A stretch of DNA of 34,374 nucleotides. Origin: Alphaproteobacteria bacterium HGW-Alphaproteobacteria-3 (GTDB lineage Bacteria; Pseudomonadota; Alphaproteobacteria; Parvibaculales; Parvibaculaceae). The stretch lies in the NCBI GenBank assembly GCA_002842875.1, contig PHEF01000053.1, forward strand, positions 1 to 34,374, read 5' to 3'. The translations under genes were made by a program, and so were the position numbers. The stretch's first letter is position 1. Each line of letters opens with the position of its first letter. Positions 24,117 to 32,472 of the stretch are shown here, one piece after another. Under the pieces are notes generated by a model. It searched no databases. It was not told the DNA's origin and saw nothing but the letters and a program-made list of their open reading frames with translations.

Positions 24117-24697
24117 GACGGACAAGCTTCCTTGACGATGGTCGGGAGAGCGATCCCGGAAGGGTTGGTCACGGCTTCGGGCTCCGGATTGTAGAGCCGG
24201 AGAGTAAGCGAAAATGTGGCATCCGTTTGACCTCCGGTCGGGATCCAGTTCCCTTCGGATTCCGTCGGGCCGACGGCGATGATGAAGCTTTCGTCCGCTT
24301 CTCGCGCGATGGTGGCGCCGCCATAGGAGTAGCGGTTCTCGCTGTTGGCAACGAGGTAGTGGTCCGCGCCGTAAAGCGTCACGCTCCACCAGCGCGCGGG
24401 CGGATCGGTTCCCGTCACCTTGTAGATGCAGCCCGAACGCAGAACGTCGCCTGCTTCGTCGCGCGTTGCGGTGAAATAGATCGTCTCGCTGCGATTGAGG
24501 GCGAGGAGGCCGGCAACGGCGACGCGCGCCCTTGTGTAGGGATCGGCCTCGGTGCTGCCGATGGCGAGGTTCGTCTGCCACGGCCCGGAGGAGACGTCGC
24601 CGCCGAGCCCCGCGCCGCGAACGAACAGCAGCGCTGAGCCAACGCCAACAATGAGCGCGACAACGCCAACAGCTACCAGCTTCAGGGCCAGTTTCAA
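24113..24697 (-). CDS. DUF1214 domain-containing membrane-anchored protein
   Basis: A 194-residue protein, with a membrane helix (L-V-A-V-G-V-V-A-L-I-V-G-V-G-S-A-L-L-F-V, about residues 7-27) and a DUF1214 domain: D-P-Y-T-R-A-R-V-A, R-S-E-T-I-Y-F-T-A-T-R-D, W-W-S-V-T-L-Y-G-A-D-H-Y-L-V, N-R-Y-S-Y and G-N-W-I-P-T-G-G-Q. The start is TTG 24697: GGGGGGAA lies a few bases upstream, and the membrane helix begins right after. The frame stays open to 24814, but those added residues are Pro/Arg/Gly-rich and unlikely. Coupled to the DUF1254 gene by a four-base overlap. Function unknown; several such pairs are found in alphaproteobacteria. Confidence 0.75.
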   Translation of the reverse strand: MKLALKLVAVGVVALIVGVGSALLFVRGAGLGGDVSSGPWQTNLAIGSTEADPYTRARVAVAGLLALNRSETIYFTATRDEAGDVLRSGCIYKVTGTDPPARWWSVTLYGADHYLVANSENRYSYGGATIAREADESFIIAVGPTESEGNWIPTGGQTDATFSLTLRLYNPEPEAVTNPSGIALPTIVKEACPS

Positions 24698-24865
24698 CGA
24701 GTTCCCCCCATTGGAGCCCCGCCCGGGCTCCGGGTTCCTGCGGCGTACCGGCCCGCCCACCCCTGCGCGAATCGGTACCTGCACCATCCAACCGTCTGAA
24801 ATTGGAACAGTCAAAGGGAATGTAGGCGCGTGGTTAATCGGCCGCCCGGAACGGGGGCAGCGCCG

Positions 24866-26668
24866 TCAATTCCCGGCGAGTTCCTCGCGTTTCATCTCAA
24901 GTTCCAGCCAGCGCTCTTCCGACCTTTCGAGCTCCGCCTTGAGCGCGTCGTGGCGGTCGCTCGATCTGTGGAACTTGTCGGGGTCGCGCGCATAGAGGTC
25001 CGGATCGGCGAGCGCCGCCTCAAGTGCGGCGATCTCCTTCTCGATTTCGGGCATGCGCAATTGAAGTTCCTCGAGCGCACGCTGATCCTTGTAGCCGAGC
25101 TTCGTCGGCGCCCTGGCGCGCTCGAGCTTCGGCGCCGGGGCGGAGGGTTTCGCCGAGGCGGAGCTGTCCGACGTCCCCTTCTTCTGACGCAGATAATCCG
25201 AATAGCCGCCCGGATATTCCTGCGTCCGTCCATCGCCCTCGAGCGCGATGACGGAGGTGACGATGCGGTCGAGGAAGTCGCGGTCATGGCTGACGAGGAG
25301 CACGGTACCGTCATAATCCGACACGACTTCCTGCAGGAGATCGAGTGTATCCATGTCGAGATCGTTGGTCGGCTCGTCGAGAATGAGAAGGTTCGACGGC
25401 TTGGCGAGCGCGCGGGCAAGCAGGAGACGGCACTGCTCTCCGCCCGAAAGCGCCTTCACGGGCTGGCGTGCCTGCGACTCGCGGAAAAGGAAGTCGCGCA
25501 GATAGGAAACGACATGCCGCGGGCGTCCGCGCACGATCACCTGGTCGCCGCCGCCTTCGCACAGCGTGTCCCACAACGTCGCCTCCGGCTCGAGCGAACT
25601 GCGCGACTGATCGACATAGACGGGCGTGAGATTGGTGCCGAGACGAACGGTGCCGCTGTCGGGGGCGAGCGCGCCGGTCAGAATTCTGAGGAGCGTCGTC
25701 TTGCCCGCGCCATTGGGACCGATCACGCCGATCTTGTCGCCGCGCATGATCCGCGTCGAAAAATCGCGGATGGCGACACGCTCGGAACCGTCCGGCTGCG
25801 GCCAGACCTTGGTTACGTGCTTTGCTTCCACGACAAGCGAGCCCGACGCCTGTCCGGTCTCGACGGCGAGGTCGGCACGGCCCGTCTGCTGCACAAGCGA
25901 GGCGCGTTCGGCGCGCATCGAATGGAGGCGGCGCAATCGCCCCTGATTGCGCGTTCGCCGCGCCGAGATGCCCTCGCGCGACCACTGCGTTTCCTGCTCG
26001 ATCAGCTTGTCGAGCTTGCGCTGCGTGACCTCTTCTTCGGCGAGAATCTTCTCCGACCACTCTTCAAAAGCGCTGAAGCCTTTGTCGAGGCGACGGATGG
26101 CGCCGCGGTCGAGCCAGAGACAACCCGCCGTCAGACGCCGCAGGAAGGCGCGGTCATGGCTGATGAGCACGAAGGCACCGCGAAACTGCGAGAGCCGTTC
26201 TTCCAGCCACTCGATCGACGGCAGATCGAGATGGTTGGTTGGCTCGTCCAGAAGGAGAATATCGGGTTCCTCGGCAAGCACGCGCGCGAGCGCCGCCTTG
26301 CGGCCTTCGCCGCCCGAAAGCGTTGCCGGATCGGCGAGGGACGAAAGGCCGAGTTCGTCGAGCGCCGCCGCCGCCTTGTGCTCTTCCGCGCCACCCGCCA
26401 TCGCATAATCGATCACGCATTTCGCGCCACCGAAATTCGGCACCTGTTCGAGATAGGCGATGCGTGTGCCCGGTTGCCGGAAAACCTCGCCGCCATCGGG
26501 ATCTGTGAGGCCCGCCGCGATCCGCAGCAGGGTGGACTTGCCGCTGCCATTGCGCCCGACAAGGCAGAGGCGGTCGCCCGGCGCAAGCGCGAAGCTCGCC
26601 GCCGCGATCAGAACCTGATCGGCGAAGACGACGCGAATATCGCGCAGGGCAAGGACAGGTGCGGCCAA
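24866..26668 (-). CDS. ABC-F family ATPase, Uup-like
   Basis: A soluble, ribosome-associated ABC-F protein with two ATPase domains and no membrane part, about 600 residues. Domain 1 has G-R-N-G-S-G-K-S (38-45), the signature L-S-G-G-E-G-R-K-A-A-L-A-R and L-L-L-D-E-P-T-N-H-L-D. Then comes the linker with R-R-T-R-N-Q-G-R-L-R-R-L, typical of Uup. Domain 2 has [17 protein letters not shown] and L-I-L-D-E-P-T-N-D-L-D. The C-terminal part is a charged coiled coil (about 530-600), as in Uup, where it binds DNA or ribosome. The start is TTG 26668 by alignment to Uup N-termini; TTG 26749 is the alternative. No near neighbour shares the operon. Confidence 0.9.
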   Translation of the reverse strand: MAAPVLALRDIRVVFADQVLIAAASFALAPGDRLCLVGRNGSGKSTLLRIAAGLTDPDGGEVFRQPGTRIAYLEQVPNFGGAKCVIDYAMAGGAEEHKAAAALDELGLSSLADPATLSGGEGRKAALARVLAEEPDILLLDEPTNHLDLPSIEWLEERLSQFRGAFVLISHDRAFLRRLTAGCLWLDRGAIRRLDKGFSAFEEWSEKILAEEEVTQRKLDKLIEQETQWSREGISARRTRNQGRLRRLHSMRAERASLVQQTGRADLAVETGQASGSLVVEAKHVTKVWPQPDGSERVAIRDFSTRIMRGDKIGVIGPNGAGKTTLLRILTGALAPDSGTVRLGTNLTPVYVDQSRSSLEPEATLWDTLCEGGGDQVIVRGRPRHVVSYLRDFLFRESQARQPVKALSGGEQCRLLLARALAKPSNLLILDEPTNDLDMDTLDLLQEVVSDYDGTVLLVSHDRDFLDRIVTSVIALEGDGRTQEYPGGYSDYLRQKKGTSDSSASAKPSAPAPKLERARAPTKLGYKDQRALEELQLRMPEIEKEIAALEAALADPDLYARDPDKFHRSSDRHDALKAELERSEERWLELEMKREELAGN

Positions 26669-26815
26669 TTCCGATAAATCCAGTTGAACTGGACGCCTGT
26701 ATGCCGCATCGCGCGCAGCCGCGCAATTCCCGGCTGAAGTGTGAAGCAATCCGTCTTGCCCGAGGCCGCCTGACCGTTCCCCGTCGCCGAAGGGAGAAGC
26801 GCCTCTCGAAGCGCT

Positions 26816-28882
26816 TTAGCGGCGTCCGCCCATCCGGAAGTTCGGTGTGCCGTTTCCCGAGGATCGGCTTTCGAGCTTCGGTGCGGCATTGAAGAGATCG
26901 GCGAGCTCCGCGAAAAAGCCGCTGCGCGGCACCGTCGCGGAGACGAGCGGCGCATCGCGGTAGCGCACGGCACCGGGAAGCGGCGCGGGCGGCGTACCGC
27001 TTTCGGCGGCCGCCATGTAGTTGCGCCAGGCGATGGCTGCGAAGTTGCCACCCGCCGCACCGTCCGTCGGCGTGTTGTCGTCGTTGCCGAACCAGACGCC
27101 GGCAACCTCGTTGCCCGTATAGCCGACGAACCACGCATCGCGATTGTCCTGGCTCGTGCCGGTCTTGCCGGCGGCAAGACGGCCGGGCAGCGCGGCGGAC
27201 CGGCCCGTGCCCTCCATGACGACCTGATGAAGCATGTAGGTCATGTCCTGTGCCTGAGTGCGCGTCATCGCCTGTGCAGGGGCCGCTTCGTGTTTGTAGA
27301 GCGTCTCGCCGTTTTCAGCCTCGATCGAAACGATACCGAAGGGAGCGGCGCGCATGCCCGCATTGCCGAAAGCGGAGTAGGCAGATGTAAGCTCGAGCAA
27401 CGTGACTTCCGCGCTTCCAAGCACGACCGAAAGATTGCGGGGCAATGGCCTGTCTATGCCAAGTGCTCCTGCCGTGCCGATGATGCGGTCCATGCCGACG
27501 CGATTGCCGATCTGCACCGTGATGGTGTTGATCGAATTGGCGAGTGCCGTTGCAAGGCTCACTGTGCCCCAGTCGCGCGTGGAGGCGTTGCGCGGCGTCC
27601 ATCCGTCCATCGACACAGGCTCGTCCGTCACCGGACTGTCCGGTGTGTAGCCGGACTTGAGTGCCGCAAGATAGACGATGGGCTTGAAGGCGGAGCCCGG
27701 CTGCCGCTCGGCCTGGGTCGCGCGGTTGAACTGGCTTTCGACATAGGAGCGCCCGCCAACCATGGCGCGCACCGCGCCGTCCGGCCCGAGGGCAACAAGC
27801 GCGCCCTGGGTGACGCGCCGCTCGGCGCCGGTCTCGGTAAGCGCTTGTCCGACGGCCTTTTCGGCTGCGATCTGGCGGCGCGGATCGAGCGTCGTGCGAA
27901 CGGAGAGGCGGCCCGTCGCCTCCGGCAGCAGCGCGCGAACCTCGCCCGCAACCCAATCGACGAAATACTCGCGGCCTGCTTCCTTCGAACGGGTGAGGAC
28001 CTTCGCGGGATTCACACGCGCGCCTGCAACTTCCTTTTCGCTGAGGCTGCCCGCATCGACCAGACGGTCGAGCACCTGGTTCGCGCGCACGCGCGCGCGC
28101 TCGAGGTCGTTCGCGGGTGAGAAGCGGCTCGGCGCTTTCGGGAGGCCCGCGAGGATCGCGGCCTCGGGGAGCGAGACGTCGCGCACCGACTTGCCGAAAT
28201 AATATCGCGCCGCCGCGTCCATGCCGTAATTGCCGGCGCCCATGTAGATGCGGTTCAGATAGAGCGTGAGAATTTCGTCCTTGGTGAGATTGTTCTCGAG
28301 CCACATGGCGATGAGCGCTTCCTGCGCCTTGCGCCAGATCGTGCGGCTGTTGTCGAGGTAGATATTTTTCGCGACCTGTTGCGTGATCGTCGAGCCACCC
28401 TCGACAAAATCGAAGGAAATCAGGTTCGTCCACATGGCGCGTGCGATACCGCGCGGGTCGAAACCGTTATGTTCGTAGAAACGGCGGTCTTCCGTTGCGA
28501 GCACGGCCTTCACGAGATAGGGCGGCATCTCGCCGAGCGGCACGGAGGGCGCGGTGCGCCGCCCGCGAATACCGAGCTCGTCGCCGTCCACGTCGAGGAC
28601 GGTAATCGAAAGCGTTTCCGTTTGCGCCGTGTCGAGGACGCGCTTGAGGTCGGGCAAGGTGAAGAAGACGACGGCGATGAAAGAGACGACGAGGGCCGTG
28701 AATGCGAACGAGACGAAGGTGAGCGCGCGCGAAAGCCGGCTCGCGCGTTTGCGCGCCGGCTGCTTCGTCCCGCCGTCATCGCCGTTCCGGCCTGGAGGAG
28801 GCAGGTCGCGCAGCATCTCGGCGCGGCGCAATTGCGCGCGCATCGGATAGTGCGGATCGATATCGTCGTTGTCGTCGGTCAA
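26816..28882 (-). CDS. Class A penicillin-binding protein (PBP1A family)
   Basis: A bifunctional cell-wall enzyme anchored in the inner membrane: it polymerises glycan strands and cross-links peptides. A membrane helix lies near residues 50-75. The GT51 domain has the catalytic-glutamate motif A-T-E-D-R-R-F-Y-E-H-N-G-F-D near residue 129 and G-G-S-T-I-T-Q-Q-V-A-K-N. The transpeptidase has S-A-F-K (Ser about 397), S-I-N (about 448) and K-T-G-T-S (about 569). All catalytic motifs are present. The start is uncertain: TTG 28882 has GAGG upstream and gives 688 residues; ATG 28843 (M-R-A-Q-L) is the alternative. The open frame to 29230 is not supported. The C-terminal tail is Ser/Gly/Arg-rich. Confidence 0.93.
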   Translation of the reverse strand: MTDDNDDIDPHYPMRAQLRRAEMLRDLPPPGRNGDDGGTKQPARKRASRLSRALTFVSFAFTALVVSFIAVVFFTLPDLKRVLDTAQTETLSITVLDVDGDELGIRGRRTAPSVPLGEMPPYLVKAVLATEDRRFYEHNGFDPRGIARAMWTNLISFDFVEGGSTITQQVAKNIYLDNSRTIWRKAQEALIAMWLENNLTKDEILTLYLNRIYMGAGNYGMDAAARYYFGKSVRDVSLPEAAILAGLPKAPSRFSPANDLERARVRANQVLDRLVDAGSLSEKEVAGARVNPAKVLTRSKEAGREYFVDWVAGEVRALLPEATGRLSVRTTLDPRRQIAAEKAVGQALTETGAERRVTQGALVALGPDGAVRAMVGGRSYVESQFNRATQAERQPGSAFKPIVYLAALKSGYTPDSPVTDEPVSMDGWTPRNASTRDWGTVSLATALANSINTITVQIGNRVGMDRIIGTAGALGIDRPLPRNLSVVLGSAEVTLLELTSAYSAFGNAGMRAAPFGIVSIEAENGETLYKHEAAPAQAMTRTQAQDMTYMLHQVVMEGTGRSAALPGRLAAGKTGTSQDNRDAWFVGYTGNEVAGVWFGNDDNTPTDGAAGGNFAAIAWRNYMAAAESGTPPAPLPGAVRYRDAPLVSATVPRSGFFAELADLFNAAPKLESRSSGNGTPNFRMGGRR

Positions 28883-29081
28883 GGTTAACCGCCTCGCTGG
28901 ACCCAATCCGGGCGTCTGCCGGGTAGCTGTTTCATGCGAGCGTCGTGCCAGCCCCCGTTGATCCAGAATGAGACTGTCCGAACTTTGTGCATGGATTAGG
29001 GCGGGATCGGGGCGATGGCGGGGCAGGGCCGGACTTGAAGTCCCCTTTGACAAAAGCCGCGCAGCAGAGTTTTGTCCCGGA

Positions 29082-29543
29082 ATGACCGGCAGCCCCGAAC
29101 CCTTCTGGCGCGTGAAGCGCCTCGACGAAATGACCCGCGACGAGTGGGAGAGCCTTTGCGACGGCTGCGCCAAGTGCTGCCTCGTGAAGCTCGAGGACGA
29201 GGACACGGGCGAGATCGAATACACCGACATCGCCTGCCGCCTCCTCGATGCGGAAACCTGCCGCTGCTCGGATTATCCGAACCGATCGACACGCGTGCCC
29301 GACTGCGTGACGCTGACGCCCGCGAACCTCGAAGACATCGACTGGATGCCGACTTCCTGCGCCTACAAGCTCATCAAGGACGGCAAGGACCTGCCCTGGT
29401 GGCACCCGCTCGTTTCCGGCGAATACGAGGCGGTGCGCCTCGCCGGTATGTCCGTCCACGGACGGTTCCTCTATGAGGACGAGGCGGACATGGAAGACCT
29501 CGAGGACCGGATCGTCGACTGGCCGCTCATGCCGCCCGAATGA
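29082..29543 (+). CDS. YcgN/UPF0260-type cysteine-cluster protein
   Basis: A 153-residue cytosolic protein of the YcgN (UPF0260) family. It has the conserved [21 protein letters not shown], then I-A-C-R-L-L-D, T-C-R-C-S-D-Y, R-V-P-D-C-V and P-x-S-C-A-Y, a set of eight or more cysteines thought to bind a metal (Fe-S or Zn). Function is unknown. I chose ATG 29082 because it opens directly on the conserved domain (G-S-P-E-P-F-W); an in-frame ATG at 28968 would add an unconserved tail. It is divergent from the PBP gene, 200 bases away, and followed 63 bases later by a DUF2177 gene. Confidence 0.88.
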   Translation: MTGSPEPFWRVKRLDEMTRDEWESLCDGCAKCCLVKLEDEDTGEIEYTDIACRLLDAETCRCSDYPNRSTRVPDCVTLTPANLEDIDWMPTSCAYKLIKDGKDLPWWHPLVSGEYEAVRLAGMSVHGRFLYEDEADMEDLEDRIVDWPLMPPE

Positions 29544-29605
29544 AAAGCATGTGATCCAGCCTGACTTTCGCGGCGTAGCAAGGCACACGGAACGGGAGAG
29601 ACCCC

Positions 29606-29992
29606 ATGAGCTATGTCTTCGCCTATGCCGGAAGCGCGATTGTGTTTCTCGGGTTCGATTACATCTGGCTGAGCCGCGTGGCACGCGATTTCTATGCGGG
29701 ATCGCTCGGAAGCCTGATGCGCGAGACGCCCGATTTCCTGGCGGCAGGCATCTTCTATCTCTTCTACATAGGCGGCATCGTCTTCTTCGCGGCGATGCCC
29801 GCCGAGAGCTGGAGGGGCGCGCTTTTGCGCGGCGCGGCGCTGGGTCTGCTTGCCTATGGGACCTATGACATGACGAACCTTGCGACGCTGAAGGGCTGGC
29901 CCTGGCGGATGGCGGCGATCGACATGGTGTGGGGCACGGCGCTCACGGGCCTCGCGGCGGCCGGGGGATATCTGGCCGCCCGGGCGGCCTGA
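29606..29992 (+). CDS. DUF2177 family membrane protein
   Basis: A 128-residue integral membrane protein with four hydrophobic segments. It matches DUF2177: D-Y-I-W-L-S near residue 20, G-I-F-Y-L-F-Y-I-G-G-I-V-F-F, then A-A-L-G-L-L-A-Y-G-T-Y-D-M-T-N-L-A-T-L-K-G-W-P, followed by D-M-V-W-G-T. Function is unknown. GGGAGAG precedes the ATG at 29606. Its stop is immediately followed by the Pho box of the phosphate transporter, so the two genes are separate transcripts. Confidence 0.85.
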   Translation: MSYVFAYAGSAIVFLGFDYIWLSRVARDFYAGSLGSLMRETPDFLAAGIFYLFYIGGIVFFAAMPAESWRGALLRGAALGLLAYGTYDMTNLATLKGWPWRMAAIDMVWGTALTGLAAAGGYLAARAA

Positions 29993-29993
29993 C

Positions 29994-30020
29994 TGTCATC
30001 GAAATGTCAAAAAAACGTCA
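29994..30020 (+). promoter_or_regulatory. Pho box upstream of the phosphate transporter
   Basis: Three direct repeats TGTCA (29994-29998), TGTCA (30005-30009) and CGTCA (30016-30020) sit at exact 11-base steps, the spacing of PhoB half-sites; the first is the full CTGTCAT (29993-29999). AT-rich bases separate them, as in known sites. A weak TGCTAAAC at about 30049-30056 could be the -10. This suggests phosphate-starvation control of the transporter, about 90 bases upstream of its start. Confidence 0.8.
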
Positions 30021-30106
30021 CACAGGGATAGGCTTGTCCCCGCCGAAATGCTAAACGCACAACCCGAACGTGAGGGGCCCCTCTGTGGCCCGATTCGGGG
30101 GAAGCT

Positions 30107-31615
30107 GTGCCGAAGAGTGCGCTCGACAAGGACCTGAAAAAGGTCGAGAAGCTCGAACATGCGACATATGCCCTGTCGCGTTCGATTGCCGCGCCCGGAT
30201 TGGCGATCCTCTTCCTCGTCGCAATCTTCCTTTTCATGAGCGGCCTTGCACCGTCGGGGCCTCTGAGTTTCTTCGTCATCGCGGGCGGCGTGATCGCCGG
30301 CTACATGGCGCTGAACATCGGCGCCAACGACGTCGCGAACAATATGGGCCCGGCGGTCGGAAGCCGCGCCCTGCCGCTCGGCGCCGCATTGCTGATCGCC
30401 GCGATCTGCGAGGCGGCGGGCGCGATCCTCGCGGGCGGCGATGTAGTGAACACGATCTCGAAGAACATCGTGGTGCCGGACGCGGGCTTCGAGGTGCGCG
30501 ACTTCGTGATGCTGATGATGGCGTCCTTCCTTGCCGCCGGCATGTGGCTCCATCTCGCGACCTTCCTCAACGCGCCCGTCTCGACCACGCATTCGATCGT
30601 GGGTGGCGTGCTGGGCGCCGGTATCGCGGCGGCGGGCTTCGGCATCGTCGCCTGGCCGACCATGGGCGCCATCGCGGCAAGCTGGGTGATCTCGCCGGTG
30701 ATGGGCGGCCTCATCGCGGCGGGCCTGCTCGGCTTCATCAAGTGGCAGGTCCTCTTCAGGCCGGACCGCGTGGCGGCGGCGCGGCGCTGGGTGCCGGTGA
30801 TGATCGGCCTGATGGCGGGCGTCTTCGCGATGTACCTGTCGCTCAAGGGATTGAAGAAAATCTATCACCCGAGCACGAGCACCGTCTGGCTGCTCGGCCT
30901 CGCGGCTTTCGTCATCGGCACGCTGGCGACACGGCCATGGGTGGCGCGCCGCGCGGCAACGCTTGAAAACCGGCGCAAGCATGTCGCCGGGCTCTTCACG
31001 CTGCCGCTCGTCTTCGCGGCCGCGCTTCTTTCGTTCGCGCATGGCGCCAACGACGTCGCGAATGCGGTGGGTCCGCTTGCGGCCATCGTCAATGCGGCGG
31101 AGACGGGAACAGCGGTCGCGGGCAACGTCGCGCTGCCGCTCTGGGTACTGACGATCGGCGCCATCGGCATCGCGATCGGTCTTGCCCTGTTCGGCCCGCG
31201 CCTCATCCGCACGGTCGGCACCAAGATCACGAAGATGGATGCGCCGCGCGCCTATTGCGTGGCGCTTGCGGCGGCGATCACGGTGCTCATCGCCTCGGCC
31301 ATGGGCCTGCCCGTGTCGTCGACGCATATCGCCATCGGTGGCGTCTTCGGCGTCGGTTTCCTGCGCGAGCAGCTCGCCAATCTCGGCCTGAAAGCGGACG
31401 GGCCGAAGCCGCCGAAGCCGAACGCAAACGAACCCTCGTCGCTCTCGCCGACGCCGGAAGACGCGATCAGGAAACAGTTGAAGCGCGAAAAGCGCCGCCT
31501 CGTGCGCCGCCGTCATGTGCTGACCATTGCGGCTGCCTGGGTCATCACCGTGCCGGCGGCGGGCGGCCTCGCAGCGCTCCTCTATACGCTGATGAAGATG
31601 GCGGTCGATTTTTGA
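30107..31615 (+). CDS. Inorganic phosphate transporter, PiT family
   Basis: A 502-residue inner-membrane transporter that moves phosphate (as metal-phosphate) with protons. It has the two PiT repeats: G-A-N-D-V-A-N-N-M-G-P-A-V-G-S near residue 74, with S-T-T-H-S-I-V-G-G at about 164; and H-G-A-N-D-V-A-N-A-V-G-P-L-A near 314, with S-S-T-H-I-A-I-G-G at about 408. About ten hydrophobic helices are visible. The extended C-terminal region has a charged K-R-E-K-R-R-L-V-R-R-R segment before the last helix. The GTG at 30107 follows GGGGGAAGCT, a strong ribosome-binding site. A Pho box lies upstream. No PhoU-like (DUF47) gene is beside it. Confidence 0.95.
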   Translation: MPKSALDKDLKKVEKLEHATYALSRSIAAPGLAILFLVAIFLFMSGLAPSGPLSFFVIAGGVIAGYMALNIGANDVANNMGPAVGSRALPLGAALLIAAICEAAGAILAGGDVVNTISKNIVVPDAGFEVRDFVMLMMASFLAAGMWLHLATFLNAPVSTTHSIVGGVLGAGIAAAGFGIVAWPTMGAIAASWVISPVMGGLIAAGLLGFIKWQVLFRPDRVAAARRWVPVMIGLMAGVFAMYLSLKGLKKIYHPSTSTVWLLGLAAFVIGTLATRPWVARRAATLENRRKHVAGLFTLPLVFAAALLSFAHGANDVANAVGPLAAIVNAAETGTAVAGNVALPLWVLTIGAIGIAIGLALFGPRLIRTVGTKITKMDAPRAYCVALAAAITVLIASAMGLPVSSTHIAIGGVFGVGFLREQLANLGLKADGPKPPKPNANEPSSLSPTPEDAIRKQLKREKRRLVRRRHVLTIAAAWVITVPAAGGLAALLYTLMKMAVDF

Positions 31616-31629
31616 AGTTTTTCCGTCTG

Positions 31630-31734
31630 CGTCATTGCGAGGCCTGAAAGGCCGAAGCAATCCAGGGGCGGCGGACTCATGCGGTTGCGGCTCCTGGATT
31701 GCTTCGTCGTGCTGGCGCACTCCTCGCAATGACG
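31630..31734. repeat. Interspersed palindromic repeat, GTCATTGCGAGG type
   Basis: Starts CGTCATTGCGAGG and ends CCTCGCAATGACG; inside are AAGCAATCCAGG and CCTGGATTGCTTCG, so the whole 105 bases folds into one long imperfect hairpin. It lies between the phosphate transporter and the convergent Nudix gene, where it could also stop transcription from both sides. The type is common in alphaproteobacterial intergenic DNA (from memory). Confidence 0.8.
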
Positions 31735-31744
31735 GAGAAAAAAT

Positions 31745-32206
31745 TTACTTCAGGTCTCTCAGCATCGCGGCAAGATCGGCGAGGTGGGGATCGTAGAGAA
31801 GCTGGCGCGCCTCGCGCAGTCCCGCCCAGTGGCGGCGGCGCTCATGCTGCTCCTCCCAGGTTTCGTGCTGCTGCGTGACGCGCAGCGGATACATGCCGAC
31901 TTCGATGGGTTTCACGCTGACGCCACGGCGCTTGATCGTGCGCCAGACGCCGAGCGGCCGGTCGCCGACGATGCCCTCGACGCCTGCTTCCTCGAGTGCT
32001 TCCTGCGCGGCGGCCTCATGCGGGTCGAGGCCTTCCATCAGCCCGCCCTTCGGAAAGACCCAGCGGCCTGTGCGCCGCGAGGTGACGAGAAGGACGGCAA
32101 GCTGCCCGTCGACGATCGTATAGGGGATCGCGCCCGCCTGCCGTTCGATCGCCGACTGGCGCGCGACGAAGCGGAAGCGAAGCGAGGTCGCGAGTCGTTC
32201 AAACAT
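31745..32206 (-). CDS. Nudix hydrolase
   Basis: A 153-residue hydrolase of nucleoside diphosphates linked to another moiety. The Nudix box is G-G-L-M-E-G-L-D-P-H-E-A-A-A-Q-E-A-L-E-E-A-G-V (about residues 52-74), with the metal-binding E-A-L-E-E in the standard G-x5-E-x7-x-E-x2-E-E-x-G arrangement; the usual Arg before E is Gln here. It starts with R-Q-S-A-I-E-R-Q-A-G-A-I-P-Y, as in diphosphoinositol-polyphosphate/Ap4A-type members. The substrate is undetermined. The start is ATG 32206 with GGAGGA upstream; the frame is open to 32413 but passes into the interspersed repeat. Confidence 0.88.
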   Translation of the reverse strand: MFERLATSLRFRFVARQSAIERQAGAIPYTIVDGQLAVLLVTSRRTGRWVFPKGGLMEGLDPHEAAAQEALEEAGVEGIVGDRPLGVWRTIKRRGVSVKPIEVGMYPLRVTQQHETWEEQHERRRHWAGLREARQLLYDPHLADLAAMLRDLK

Positions 32207-32287
32207 GAGGTTCCTCCAGCGGCTGGACGGAGTTTGCCGCGACTCGGTGGGAAAGGGGAGCCGGAAGGCTGTCATAAACACAGTATT

Positions 32288-32385
32288 CGTCATCGCGAGG
32301 ACGCCGCAGGCGGCCGTGACGATCCAGAGCGGCAGGCGAAGGAGCAAGCGGCCCCTGGATGCCCGGGTCAAGCCCGGGCATGACG
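32288..32385. repeat. Mosaic interspersed repeat upstream of the Nudix gene
   Basis: Starts CGTCATCGCGAGGACGC and ends GCCCGGGCATGACG; it contains the inverted arms ATGCCCGGG and CCCGGGCAT (about 32358-32379) and joins a GTCAT-CGCGAGG end to a GGGTCAAGCCCGGGCATGAC end, so it looks like a hybrid of two repeat types. It lies between the Nudix and terminase genes and marks the edge of the packaging module. Confidence 0.65.
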
Positions 32386-32472
32386 AATATGGGGAGAGAG
32401 AAGATATCCCCAATTGTCAGCGCCGCGCTCGCTCCCTACCTTACATCCATCTCCAGAATTGTGCGGGTGACC

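Noticed and set aside
22911..24194. 427-codon plus-strand open frame opposite the binding-protein and DUF1254 genes
   Set aside because: Antisense composition and no ribosome-binding site or motifs; the minus-strand genes have clear family features and four-base overlaps.
24830..26677. 615-codon open frame on the plus strand
   Set aside because: Antisense shadow of the ABC-F gene, whose two full ATPase domains make it clearly the real gene.
26797..26816. Terminator for the penicillin-binding protein gene
   Set aside because: AAGCGC/GCGCTT pair around eight bases, but the stem touches the stop codon and no T run follows on the minus strand.
29996..31729. 577-codon open frame on the minus strand
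   Set aside because: Antisense to the PiT gene, very rich in Arg, His and Asp, and it runs through the Pho box and the interspersed repeat.
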